Shown here piece by piece: positions 55,404 through 64,000 of a stretch of 64,000 nt of DNA. The position numbers and the translations under genes are program-made. Location: assembly GCF_024129355.1 (NCBI RefSeq), contig NZ_JAMXXP010000013.1, positions 1-64,000 on the forward strand, given 5' to 3'. The stretch is from Acinetobacter lwoffii. Lineage in GTDB: Bacteria; Pseudomonadota; Gammaproteobacteria; Pseudomonadales; Moraxellaceae. Below the pieces are notes generated by a model that was not told the DNA's origin, made no database searches, and was given only the letters and a program-made list of their open reading frames with translations. How positions within the stretch are numbered: the stretch's first letter is position 1; each line of letters begins with the position of its first letter.

Positions 55404-56657
55404 CTACGGCGTTGACCAGTCTGCTGGTGCATATCCAATCCGGACGCGTTGTGGATGATTTCCTACCGGCACACTCAGCACTTTATTGCCTGTGGCAAAA
55501 TCAATCACTGTGACTACATCTGTTTCACTTTCTGAAATTACACAGCTACGACCATCCGGGCTTCGCGTTGCCCAATAAGGTTTACCTGCAGAAATCAGTT
55601 TCCCGGCTGTCAGTGTTTTGCGATCTACAATCGTAGCGTAGTTATCCATGGTACCGGCGACACAGAGCTTTTCACCATCAGCACTGATTGATAGGCCATG
55701 ATGACGCGAATCATTCACCCATTTTGTCCGGTCTTTCGGAATACTGTCACTGCCAGGCAGCTGTCCGATCCGGCTAATCTTGTTCTGATTCAGATCGTAC
55801 TCAATCAGCCCATTAAAAAATGAAACCTGGGCATACAGTTTGGTTTCATCCTTACTAAATACCATTGGTCGTACTGAGTTGGACAAATCTTTTCGACCAA
55901 ATGCATCCAATGCAGGCCTGAAATCGATTTTTCTTATCACCTGATGCGTATTGGCATCTGCGATAGTGATAAAACGCTTACCTTTAGTAAAGTCTTGCCA
56001 CTGTGCATCCATCGAGGTTTCAACATTGCCGATGGCAGAGTTCAGGATCTTGTTGCCGCCATCGAAGTAAATGTTTTCATGCGGTTTATCGCCAGTGCTG
56101 AAACGGCCTAATTCCTTACCGGTATGGATATCCAGTACATGCACCACATTTCCTGAAGATGCAGATACGGCGACTCGTTGCCCATCTGGTGATACCGCCA
56201 TATGGTCAGCACGGAAGCCTTCTACAGGCGTCCGCCAGTTAATCTTGCCGGTTTTGATATTAATTGATACCACATCGGCGAAACTTGGGCGTGATGCAAC
56301 GACTGACTGTCCATCTGGTGTCGAGTACATATCATCCACCAGCTGGTCATTGCCTTCACCGGCTGTGGCCTGAATATAAGTATAAGCAATCAGTTTGATT
56401 GGATTCAGGTGAATTTCTTTAAGGCGCTCTTTACGATCAGGAATCATGTTAATGACGCCAATTTTGCCAAAATCACCCGATGGACGAATCACGGTTACCG
56501 TGCCATCCCAATTATTTCCGACAAAGAAAACCTGCTGTGAATTGGCAGGTACAGCTGAAGGCGCAGAAGCGGCCTGTACACTTGGCAACGCAGATAGCAT
56601 CGCCATCGCAGATAATGTCAGACAGAACCGTGGCCATTTTTTATTTTGAATTTTCAT
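55404..56657 (-). CDS. Secreted YncE-like beta-propeller protein
   Basis: 417 residues with a signal peptide (cleavage near VQA) and a series of about seven repeating blade units: VFFVGNNWDGTVTVIRPSG, DDMYSTPDGQSVVASRPSFADVVSINIKTGK, HMAVSPDGQRVAVSASSGNVVHVLDIHTGKELGRF and CVISESETDVVTVIDFATGNKVLSVPVGNHPQRVRIG. This is the YVTN/YncE-type lactonase-like fold found in periplasmic proteins. No catalytic or haem motif recognised, so the function is open; ligand binding or scaffolding is likely. Confidence 0.8.
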   Translation of the reverse strand: MKIQNKKWPRFCLTLSAMAMLSALPSVQAASAPSAVPANSQQVFFVGNNWDGTVTVIRPSGDFGKIGVINMIPDRKERLKEIHLNPIKLIAYTYIQATAGEGNDQLVDDMYSTPDGQSVVASRPSFADVVSINIKTGKINWRTPVEGFRADHMAVSPDGQRVAVSASSGNVVHVLDIHTGKELGRFSTGDKPHENIYFDGGNKILNSAIGNVETSMDAQWQDFTKGKRFITIADANTHQVIRKIDFRPALDAFGRKDLSNSVRPMVFSKDETKLYAQVSFFNGLIEYDLNQNKISRIGQLPGSDSIPKDRTKWVNDSRHHGLSISADGEKLCVAGTMDNYATIVDRKTLTAGKLISAGKPYWATRSPDGRSCVISESETDVVTVIDFATGNKVLSVPVGNHPQRVRIGYAPADWSTP

Positions 56658-56850
56658 CCATTATGCTCCGCATCATAATTTATATTTTTGTTTTCATTCC
56701 TTGTTGTGTACACAGTCAGGCTGTGTTTTAACTTATCTAATATACAAACGTATAAAATGATTTACTGTTATTTCCGACCAAAAAATATGCAGCCATTTTA
56801 AATCTATCACTTCAGGTTCTATGAATTTAGGTGATCATCGTACTTCGATC

Positions 56851-57318
56851 TTATGTATCCAGTACATCGACAAACTGTGCATTGAGCACATTGGCAAGAT
56901 CAGCTGGTTTTATTCCGATATCCAAGCCTCTTTTACCGCCACTGACATAGATCGTATTCAACTGTTCTGCGCTGGCATCAATCACCGTTTTTAATCGTTT
57001 CTTTTGACCAATGGGACTGATTCCGCCGACCAGATAACCGGTCAAGCGTTCTGCATGTTTAGGATCTGCCATCTGAAGTTTTTTGCATCCTACGGCCTGC
57101 GCTACTTTTTTCAGATTGAGTTGATGATGTACCGGTAAGATGGCAACAAAATACTGTTTTTCATCCGTGACTAATAAAGTTTTAAAGACTTCTTCCACCG
57201 AAAGCCCCAATTTCTCAGCAGCTTCTAGCCCGAAACTTTTGGCATTGGCATCATGTTCATATTCATGAATGCTGTATTCAATTTTATTGGCTTTTAATAG
57301 TTTGCATGCAGGTGTCAT
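56851..57318 (-). CDS. ybaK: Cys-tRNA(Pro) deacylase YbaK
   Basis: 155 residues of the YbaK/ProX editing family. [44 protein letters not shown] (catalytic Lys in the VFKTL motif), [21 protein letters not shown] and [18 protein letters not shown] are all conserved landmarks. It removes cysteine mischarged on tRNA-Pro. Confidence 0.93.
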   Translation of the reverse strand: MTPACKLLKANKIEYSIHEYEHDANAKSFGLEAAEKLGLSVEEVFKTLLVTDEKQYFVAILPVHHQLNLKKVAQAVGCKKLQMADPKHAERLTGYLVGGISPIGQKKRLKTVIDASAEQLNTIYVSGGKRGLDIGIKPADLANVLNAQFVDVLDT

Positions 57319-58277
57319 AGAAAGTCTTGTTTGAGATGAATCGCATGATTATATAAAGATTAGCTCAAGAAGTTAATTTAGAGGAGGCAACTATAGAGCA
57401 AATTTTGCTTTAAGCCCGTATTCCGCCTCAATCAGACCTATTTAGTTCAATCTTTACACTCTTCAATACTTTTAAACTTTTCTTGAAAGATGATGCTGCG
57501 CAAAATTGCATCAAATGTATGCGTTTTTGCCACTGTCTATGCGTTAGGTGAATCATATCTTTACTGCGTAGAAGACTTGAAGATGAACACATTCGTCACC
57601 TCACAGATCTATACACACGAAGCATATAAGTCGAGCGTTTTATCTTAAACCTGCTGAGATTCAACCCTTATATCTAGAAGATGAAGTACATTTTTGCACA
57701 GCACTTATCATGGATGCTTGAAGTTAAAGTGATGTAACTAATTCCAATCTATTGGAAGAATAGACCTAGGAAAATCCAAGGACAATAAGAGAAAATATCA
57801 TTAACATATTGTCTTATCTTATATTTTTAAATTTTCATCACGTTTTAAGAAGCGGTCGATAGCTTATATATAAAGAGGATAATCAGCACAACTCTAAAGT
57901 CAGAATGTAAAGAGTTTTCTATGCTCTAGAAGTCGAACATTGCGGTAAAATCAGCCAGACAACTCTTGCTCAAAACTAAAAATATCACTAAAAGGAAGAA
58001 TTTAGCGTTAACATGAAGATACAGTTACATAAAGGATATTAACTGTTTTTGCCAATTGGGTTTACAATGAAAATAATCTGAATACCCAGCGAATTGTAAT
58101 TTTTTAACATTGCCAAATCTCTGCAAAGTTTTCATTATAGCGCCACTGTTTGCTATATGCTTTCTACGTTAATTCAAAGAAATTATAAATAGTAATGTAG
58201 AAAATCATGCAATAATAAGCAGAGTTTGCAGACATCTTGCAAACAAACCCCGATACTTTTTAATTGGAGCATGCTGG
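57319..58277. other. Long intergenic region upstream of aroQ
   Basis: 959 bp with no gene that I can support. Short open stretches (for example 57650-57720 reading EIQPLYLEDEVHF before a stop) suggest decayed coding sequence, but I recognise no family. The right end holds the aroQ-accBC promoter. Confidence 0.5.
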
Positions 58278-58733
58278 ATGAGTTCGACCATTTTGGTTAT
58301 TCATGGACCGAATTTAAACTTGCTTGGGAAGCGCGAACCGGAAGTTTATGGTCACCTTAGTCTTGACGATATTAACCAGCAGCTGATTGCTCAGGCTCAA
58401 CAAGCTACCTTACAACTCGAAACGTTCCAAAGCAACTGGGAAGGTGCCATTGTTGACCGAATTCATCAAGCCCAGCAAGACGGCATTCAATATATCATTA
58501 TTAATCCAGCAGCATTGACCCATACCTCTGTTGCTGTTCGCGATGCCCTCCTTGGCGTTGCCATTCCTTTCATTGAAGTCCATCTGTCTAATGTGCATGC
58601 ACGTGAGGCATTCCGACATCATTCATACTTGTCCGATAAAGCCATCGGCGTGATCTGTGGTCTAGGTGCAAAAGGCTATGCTGCTGCCCTCGACTATATC
58701 ATTGAAAAAATACAACCTTCTACACAATCTTAA
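58278..58733 (+). CDS. aroQ: Type II 3-dehydroquinate dehydratase AroQ
   Basis: 151 residues, shikimate pathway enzyme converting 3-dehydroquinate to 3-dehydroshikimate. Motifs: [21 protein letters not shown] with the active-site loop Arg and Tyr, [33 protein letters not shown] and [20 protein letters not shown] with catalytic His. Directly followed by accB, as in many gamma-proteobacteria. Confidence 0.96.
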   Translation: MSSTILVIHGPNLNLLGKREPEVYGHLSLDDINQQLIAQAQQATLQLETFQSNWEGAIVDRIHQAQQDGIQYIIINPAALTHTSVAVRDALLGVAIPFIEVHLSNVHAREAFRHHSYLSDKAIGVICGLGAKGYAAALDYIIEKIQPSTQS

Positions 58734-58749
58734 TTAGGAATACTGTCTC

Positions 58750-59166
58750 ATGGATATCCGTAAAATCAAGAAACTCATCGACTTGATGATTGAATCTGAC
58801 TTACAGGCGATCGAAGTTAAAGAAGGCGATCAATCGATTGCATTAACTCGTCGTAATCCAGTGGTTGCAGCAGCTGTTCCTGCGATGCCTGCACCAGCAG
58901 CCGAAGCGCCAGCAGCAAAATCTCCTCGCGGTGCTGTTGAAACTTCACCAATGGTCGGCGTGTTCTATGCAGCACCAAGCCCAGGTGAGCCGACCTTTGT
59001 TAAAGTTGGCCAGACCGTTTCTGCAGGCGATACGCTCGGTATTATCGAAGCAATGAAAATCATGAACCCGATTGAAGCAACTCAAAGCGGTGTGATTGAA
59101 GAAATTCTGGTGAAAAATGGTGAAGTGATTCAATTCGGTCAACCACTTTTCCGCTACCGCGCTTAA
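58750..59166 (+). CDS. accB: Biotin carboxyl carrier protein AccB
   Basis: 138 residues. N-terminal helix (DIRKIKKLIDLMIESDLQAIEVKEG), an Ala/Pro-rich linker at about 38-60, and the biotinyl domain with biotin attached at Lys103 in EAMKIMN. Part of acetyl-CoA carboxylase, first step of fatty acid synthesis. 16 bp after aroQ, 18 bp before accC. Confidence 0.97.
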   Translation: MDIRKIKKLIDLMIESDLQAIEVKEGDQSIALTRRNPVVAAAVPAMPAPAAEAPAAKSPRGAVETSPMVGVFYAAPSPGEPTFVKVGQTVSAGDTLGIIEAMKIMNPIEATQSGVIEEILVKNGEVIQFGQPLFRYRA

Positions 59167-59184
59167 TCACCCCGGGGATTTATA

Positions 59185-60549
59185 ATGTTGCAAAAAGTTT
59201 TAATTGCAAACCGTGGTGAAATTGCGTTACGCATCACCCGTGCTTGCAGAACTTTAGGGATCAAAACTGTAGGTGTCTATTCTGACGCAGACAAGGACCT
59301 GATGCACTTACGTTTCTGTGATGAAGCAGTATGTATCGGCCCTGGTGCGAGCAGTGACAGCTACTTGAATATTCCTGCGATTATTACAGCTGCTGAAATT
59401 ACCGGCGCAGATGCAATCCATCCTGGTTATGGATTCCTCGCTGAAAATGCAGAATTTGCAGAAATCGTAGAAAATTCTGGTTTTATCTTTATTGGTCCGC
59501 GTCCGGAACATATTCGTTTAATGGGAAACAAGGTTTCTGCCATTATTGCCATGAAAAAAGCTGGTGTACCAACAGTACCGGGCTGCGACCATGCCGTAAC
59601 GATTCACAATGCCATGGCTGAAGCCAAAGAGATCGGTTTTCCACTGATTGTAAAAGCTGCTTCTGGCGGTGGTGGTCGTGGTATGCGTATCGTAGAAAAT
59701 GTCGATACCCTGCTGGAATCTGTTCAGGCTGCACAGCGTGATGCAGAAATGTGGTTCGGTGATGATACGGTCTATATGGAACGTTTCCTGCAAAAGCCAC
59801 GTCACGTCGAAGTGCAAGTACTTGCTGATGGTAATGGTCATGCGATTCATCTGTATGATCGTGACTGTTCACTACAGCGTCGCCATCAAAAAGTACTGGA
59901 AGAAGCACCAGCACCGAACTTACCAGAGCAAGCACGTGCTGATATTCTAGAAGCCTGTGTCAATGCCTGTAAATTGATGCAATATCGTGGTGCAGGTACA
60001 TTCGAATTCCTGTTTGAAGATGATGAGTTCTTCTTCATTGAAATGAATACGCGTGTTCAGGTTGAGCATCCGGTAACTGAAATGGTCACGGGGATCGATA
60101 TTATCGAACAGCAATTGCGTATTGCTGGCGGCTTAGGCCTCGATATTCAGCAAGAAGACGTCAAGGTTTTAGGACATGCGATTGAATGCCGTATTAACGC
60201 AGAAGATCCATTGACCTTCCTGCCTTCACCAGGCAAGATTGACAACTTCTATGCACCAGGCGGCGCAGGTATCCGTTTGGACTCGCATGTTTATCCAGGT
60301 TACAGCATTCCACCGTATTATGATTCGATGATTGCCAAACTGATTTCGCATGGTAAGGATCGTGAGACGTCTATTTCTCGAATGAGAAATGCTTTGGAAG
60401 AAATGATTTTGACTGGCGTTAAAACCAATATTCCTTTGCATAAAGATTTAATCCTTCAGGATAAAAACTTCTGCAAACAGGCAATGGATATTCATTATCT
60501 GGAAAAACATTTGTTAAAGCAGCTTGAAGGTGCTGAAGACAAAGCTTAA
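59185..60549 (+). CDS. accC: Biotin carboxylase AccC
   Basis: 454 residues, ATP-grasp enzyme that carboxylates biotin on AccB. Motifs: [48 protein letters not shown] (ATP loop), [39 protein letters not shown] and the ECRINAEDP segment. Full length. Followed by a strong terminator. Confidence 0.97.
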   Translation: MLQKVLIANRGEIALRITRACRTLGIKTVGVYSDADKDLMHLRFCDEAVCIGPGASSDSYLNIPAIITAAEITGADAIHPGYGFLAENAEFAEIVENSGFIFIGPRPEHIRLMGNKVSAIIAMKKAGVPTVPGCDHAVTIHNAMAEAKEIGFPLIVKAASGGGGRGMRIVENVDTLLESVQAAQRDAEMWFGDDTVYMERFLQKPRHVEVQVLADGNGHAIHLYDRDCSLQRRHQKVLEEAPAPNLPEQARADILEACVNACKLMQYRGAGTFEFLFEDDEFFFIEMNTRVQVEHPVTEMVTGIDIIEQQLRIAGGLGLDIQQEDVKVLGHAIECRINAEDPLTFLPSPGKIDNFYAPGGAGIRLDSHVYPGYSIPPYYDSMIAKLISHGKDRETSISRMRNALEEMILTGVKTNIPLHKDLILQDKNFCKQAMDIHYLEKHLLKQLEGAEDKA

Positions 60550-60562
60550 ATCAAAGCTCATA

Positions 60563-60590
60563 AAAAACCGCTGTCATTCAGCGGTTTTTT
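60563..60590. terminator. Bidirectional rho-independent terminator after accC
   Basis: 12-bp inverted repeat AAAAAACCGCTG / CAGCGGTTTTTT with a 5-nt loop, flanked by A and T runs on both sides. It serves accC and the convergent gene ending at 60603. Confidence 0.9.
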
Positions 60591-60602
60591 ATTGTGTGCA
60601 AT

Positions 60603-61079
60603 TTAAGGCAATACGCGTCTGAGCACGGCAAAACATTGCTCGGCTTTTTCATTGGCGCAGAAGTTAATCGTATAAGGGTTTTGCCATTTCAGAAAATACT
60701 GCGAAATTTCACCAGACTGATCCACCTGATTGCCTGAACAGTCTTTTTCATTATTGTCATATTTTACTTGCAGAATCAGCGCTGGAATCTGCTGTGAAGG
60801 ATCCTGTGCCGGCTGATAGTCATACAGCCCTGACGTCCACTCATCGCCACTTTTAATCACCACATTATTATTACCTTTAAAATTATAATATTCGATACAT
60901 TTTTTATTATTCGGGATTTCCATTCCCCACAATCCGACAATTTCCGGACGGGTTTTCACAGTAAATGTATTTGGGATTTCAGCAGCTTTAGCAGGAGCAT
61001 TCGCTGGTTTTTTATTTTCTGCCGCCATTAGCCAAGGTGAGCTCATGAGTAAGATAAGGCTAAGACATATTTTTTTCAT
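60603..61079 (-). CDS. Hypothetical secreted protein
   Basis: 158 residues from ATG 61079, with a signal peptide (KKICLSLILLMSSPWLMA), an Ala/Pro/Lys linker and a beta-rich domain (IVGLWGMEIPNNKKCIEYYNFKGNNNVVIKSGDEWTSGLYDYQP) with four cysteines. The pattern 'GLWGM...C.EYYNF' resembles small lipocalin-like periplasmic proteins common in Acinetobacter, but I cannot name a family. An ATG at 61091 is an alternative start. Confidence 0.65.
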   Translation of the reverse strand: MKKICLSLILLMSSPWLMAAENKKPANAPAKAAEIPNTFTVKTRPEIVGLWGMEIPNNKKCIEYYNFKGNNNVVIKSGDEWTSGLYDYQPAQDPSQQIPALILQVKYDNNEKDCSGNQVDQSGEISQYFLKWQNPYTINFCANEKAEQCFAVLRRVLP

Positions 61080-61360
61080 ATTTACCGGCATCTTGTTAAC
61101 AATTGATTCTAAATTATCATATTTTTTGGGATCGTGTCCCGCTCTAACGCAATTTCAATACAGAGTCAGAAATTATTTATCACATTGTTTAAAAAGATGG
61201 ATTTCCTTTCTGACTTTTTTTGTATATATTTCGTATATAAGAATCTTAATAGTTCGTATTAATAACAGATTAATCAAACAATAAAATTATATTTTGGGTC
61301 AAACTTAGTTGCTGAACAAAGTGATCATTCACACTTAGAAATTTGAATAGGATTTTAAAT

Positions 61361-62791
61361 TTGCAATTAGCTCGAATAACAGAACAACAATTAAATCATG
61401 AAACCTATGCTTATTTTGTCATTGTTTTCGCTGTTTTAGTCTGTTGTTTTATTGGGATCGCAACCAGACCGATTGAGTACCTGGCCTTATTGTGGCCGGC
61501 CAATGCTGCCTTGTTAGCCCTGTTCTTACGCTTTCCACATTTAAATAATATGGGAGGTTGGCTCGGTGCATTCAGTGCTTTTATGTTTGCAGATCTGGTC
61601 ACCGGGAACAGCCTATTACAAAGCCTGTTTCTTACCCTGTCTAATCTGATCAGTACTATTGTCTCGATATTTTTTATTCGATATTTCAAGATTAATTACA
61701 AATACTATAATACCGGTTATACCTTCGTTCATTTATTTGGCATCTTCGCTTTTGCAGGCTGCCTGGCCAGTGCGGCTTTTGCAGTTATCACCTTGCCCAA
61801 TCTACCCAATTCATTCATGACCAAAGAAAATTTATGGATTGATTTTGGTCTGTGGTGGACCGGTGAAATGGTGAATTATATTGTGTTTCTTCCTTTAATC
61901 TTGGCATTCCCAAGAATAAAAGACATGCAGTACTTATTTAAAAACCGTCGTCAAAAACGTAATTACTTCAGCTATTTTTTACCTGCATCTTCAGTCGTGG
62001 CCTGTGTCATCATTACCAATATTTTTGCAGGCCCGGGTGCAATGCTCTACCCTCTGGCTGCACTGATCTGGGCTGCGTTGACCTATCGCCTGTTTACCAT
62101 GACCATGATCAACGCTTTTGTGATTATCCTGACCTATTACAGCCTGACGCGGTTTTATGCCACAACGCATGACACCTTGGCAGATTCTACGATTTATATT
62201 TCGCTCCGGATCGGGCTGTTTATGCTGGCCTTATCGCCGCTTATTCTTTGTATTATTAGTCAAAACCGCAATGAGCTGTTTAAACGGGTTCTCTATCTGG
62301 CCAATCATGACAGTCTGACCCGCACCATGAACCGTCATTTTTTCTTTCAGAAAGGTGAATATTTACTGCAATATGCCAACAGAATGGAATTTTCGGTCAT
62401 CATGCTGGATATTGATCATTTCAAACGTCTGAACGATGATTTTGGCCATCATGTCGGTGACAAGGTGCTGCAACATTTTGCGGAAATCATTCGCTGCAAT
62501 TTACGTGCTGAAGATCTGTTTGCACGAATTGGTGGGGAAGAATTTGTGCTGTTACTCTGGAATACCGAACCATCAGAAGCACGTCTTATTGCAGAACGGA
62601 TTCGTGATCTGGTGGAAAAAACCCCGATTTATCAATCAGATGGCTCTTCCCTGTATATTACCGTGAGTGTGGGCATCACCCATCAAAATGAACCCAACTC
62701 CCAAGATCTGCAAAACCTGATTAATATTGCAGACCAAGCCCTATATCAGGCCAAACATCGTGGGCGCAATCAGGTGGTGCTTGCATCTTGA
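61361..62791 (+). CDS. Membrane diguanylate cyclase (MASE1-like sensor plus GGDEF)
   Basis: About 476 residues. Residues 15-300 form an eight-helix MASE1-like sensor (EYLALLWPANAALLALFLRFP, GGWLGAFSAFMFADLVTG). The C-terminal GGDEF domain is intact: HDSLTRTMNRHFFF, SVIMLDIDHFKRLNDDFGHHVGDKVLQHF, the active site GGEEF, and an inhibitory RxxD site (RAED) five residues before it, so cyclic di-GMP synthesis with feedback control is expected. No EAL domain. Start is uncertain: TTG 61361 has TAGGA eight bases upstream, TTG 61343 is the other option. Confidence 0.85.
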   Translation: MQLARITEQQLNHETYAYFVIVFAVLVCCFIGIATRPIEYLALLWPANAALLALFLRFPHLNNMGGWLGAFSAFMFADLVTGNSLLQSLFLTLSNLISTIVSIFFIRYFKINYKYYNTGYTFVHLFGIFAFAGCLASAAFAVITLPNLPNSFMTKENLWIDFGLWWTGEMVNYIVFLPLILAFPRIKDMQYLFKNRRQKRNYFSYFLPASSVVACVIITNIFAGPGAMLYPLAALIWAALTYRLFTMTMINAFVIILTYYSLTRFYATTHDTLADSTIYISLRIGLFMLALSPLILCIISQNRNELFKRVLYLANHDSLTRTMNRHFFFQKGEYLLQYANRMEFSVIMLDIDHFKRLNDDFGHHVGDKVLQHFAEIIRCNLRAEDLFARIGGEEFVLLLWNTEPSEARLIAERIRDLVEKTPIYQSDGSSLYITVSVGITHQNEPNSQDLQNLINIADQALYQAKHRGRNQVVLAS

Positions 62792-62840
62792 GCCCAAATC
62801 ATCTACAACCTTGAAACAGCATTAATGCTAGGGAATGGCA

Positions 62841-64000
62841 ATGAAATTTGAAGAATATCTGCAATATGACGGCTTAGGACTCGCTGAACTGGTCGCCAAT
62901 AAACACGTACATTCAAGTGAACTTTTATCTGCTGCCTTAGAACGTAGTTCCATTGCCAATCCCGAGCTGAATGCAATTATTATTCCGATGCATGAGCATG
63001 CATTGAAACGGAGCCAGCAAAATCTGTCCGGACCTTTTGCCGGTGTGCCTTTTCTGGTTAAAGACCTGTTTCAGGAATATGCCGGTTATCCGACTTCTTA
63101 TGGCTGTCAGGGCTTAAAACGGATCGGTTATATTGCCGAAACCAATGCCGAGATTGTCAATCGCTGGGAAAAAGCCGGGATTGTGACTTTTGGACGTACC
63201 AATACCCCTGAATTTGGCATTAAAGGGATTACTGAACCGGATGCCTGGGGCAGCTGTAAAAATCCGTGGAATTTACAGCATAATAGCGGCGGCTCGTCCG
63301 GTGGTTCAGCTTCTGCTGTGGCGGCCGGAATTGTACCAATTGCGGGTGCTGGTGATGGTGGCGGCTCGATACGTATCCCCGCTTCCTATTGCGGCCTGTT
63401 TGGCCTGAAACCGAGTCGTGGCCGCACGCCTTGGGGACCACAAATGAGTGAAGCCATGCATGGCGCCGCGATTCAGCATGTACTGACCAAAACGGTACGG
63501 GATAGTGCTGCAATGCTGGATGCCACCCATGGTGAAGATCATAGTTCACTGTTTAAGATTCAGCGTCCACAACATCATTATCTGGATGTGATTCAGCAAC
63601 CACCGAAGAAGCTAAAAATTGCATTTAGTACTTATTCTACCATTGGCACACCTGTTTCGCAGGATGCCATCAAAGCCATTGAACAAACAGCCAAATTGCT
63701 AGAATCTTTGGGCCATGAAGTGGTCGAAGACCGTCCAGCCATTGATGGCATGCAACTGGCCAAGGATTTTATTACCACCTGGTTTAGCCAGTTTTCATTT
63801 ATGCTGGATGAAATCCAGAAAGGCTATCCGTCCAAATCGAATGATTTTGAACTGGACTCTTTAGCGCTGGCGGCTTTTGGGGCCAAAACCAGCGCGATTG
63901 ATTATATCCAGAACCTGAATAACTGGGGTCAATATGTAACCCAGATGAATCATTTCTTTGATGATTATGATCTGTATCTGACTCCTGCCACGGCGACAGT
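62841..64000 (+). CDS. Amidase signature family protein, cut by the window end
   Basis: 386 codons visible, still open at the window edge. Amidase signature catalytic set: Lys74 in VPFLVKDLF, then NSGGSSGGSASAVAAGIVPIAGAGDGGGSIRIPASYCGLFGLKPSRGR, which holds the cis-Ser, the nucleophile Ser and the oxyanion glycines. Start at ATG 62841 because GGGA lies six bases upstream; an in-frame ATG at 62835 is too close to it. These enzymes hydrolyse amides (6-aminohexanoate-cyclic-dimer hydrolase and general amidase types look closest); the substrate is not known. Confidence 0.9.
   Translation, partial: MKFEEYLQYDGLGLAELVANKHVHSSELLSAALERSSIANPELNAIIIPMHEHALKRSQQNLSGPFAGVPFLVKDLFQEYAGYPTSYGCQGLKRIGYIAETNAEIVNRWEKAGIVTFGRTNTPEFGIKGITEPDAWGSCKNPWNLQHNSGGSSGGSASAVAAGIVPIAGAGDGGGSIRIPASYCGLFGLKPSRGRTPWGPQMSEAMHGAAIQHVLTKTVRDSAAMLDATHGEDHSSLFKIQRPQHHYLDVIQQPPKKLKIAFSTYSTIGTPVSQDAIKAIEQTAKLLESLGHEVVEDRPAIDGMQLAKDFITTWFSQFSFMLDEIQKGYPSKSNDFELDSLALAAFGAKTSAIDYIQNLNNWGQYVTQMNHFFDDYDLYLTPATAT

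Noticed and set aside
57650..57720. Short open stretch reading EIQPLYLEDEVHF upstream of aroQ
   Set aside because: Too short, no start context and no family recognised; noted only as possible decayed coding DNA.
59543..59935. Minus-strand open frame inside accC
   Set aside because: Antisense of a highly conserved gene, with His/Tyr-rich composition typical of such shadows.
63229..63549. Minus-strand open frame inside the amidase gene
   Set aside because: The plus strand encodes the conserved amidase signature through the same bases; the open frame is a by-product.

Overview
The window looks like chromosome of an Acinetobacter species. It is AT-rich, it carries a pmrCAB operon whose PmrA is close to the A. 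baumannii protein as I recall it, and it holds a complete Acinetobacter-type type VI secretion cluster with TslA/AsaA and TagX. It also has the DUF1852 plus MesD methionine synthase pair known from aerobic Acinetobacter. No rRNA, tRNA or CRISPR array was seen. All family calls come from reading the sequence; no database search was run.

Layout. 1-89: right end of an IS5-type insertion sequence. 502-6832: purine/nucleoside-type ABC importer (binding protein, double ATPase, two permeases) with an amidohydrolase. 7073-14980: an exopolysaccharide locus, two plus-strand genes (TPR/beta-barrel exporter, WecB) converging on five minus-strand genes (4-TM protein with degenerate GGDEF-like domain, unknown membrane protein, GT2 synthase, BcsB-like protein, DUF4434-like secreted protein). 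15601-18281: MesX, MesD and a flavin reductase. 18533-19798: an MgtC/DUF4010 gene broken by one in-frame TGA. 19904-26095: pmrCAB, then dgkA and a PAP2 phosphatase on the other strand, a thermostable-hemolysin-family gene and a truncated AMP-ligase. 26268-46528: T6SS as two divergent arms. 46544-57318: housekeeping and hypothetical genes (alpha/beta hydrolase, Imm33-like, nitroreductase, fumC, an epimerase, tusDCBE, beta-propeller protein, ybaK). 58278-60549: aroQ-accB-accC. The end holds a diguanylate cyclase and a partial amidase.

How parts work together. The exopolysaccharide locus has every element of a synthase-dependent export path: sugar-nucleotide epimerase (UDP-ManNAc), inner-membrane polymerase, BcsB-like periplasmic partner, outer-membrane TPR/NfrA-like barrel and a putative glycan-cutting protein. 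It resembles the E. coli NfrA/NfrB/WecB (N4 glycan receptor) pathway recast with different subunits and is the best candidate for an undescribed system here.

Three sites match the PmrA half-site pattern HTTAAD-N5-HTTAAD. They lie before pmrC, before dgkA (same half-sites, same 47-nt distance to the start codon) and before the hemolysin-family gene. This suggests one PmrA regulon that couples lipid A phosphoethanolamine transfer to recycling of the diacylglycerol it releases. A perfect 7-1-7 Fur-type palindrome lies upstream of fumC. The T6SS cluster lacks TssJ, VgrG, PAAR and effector genes, so those must be encoded elsewhere.
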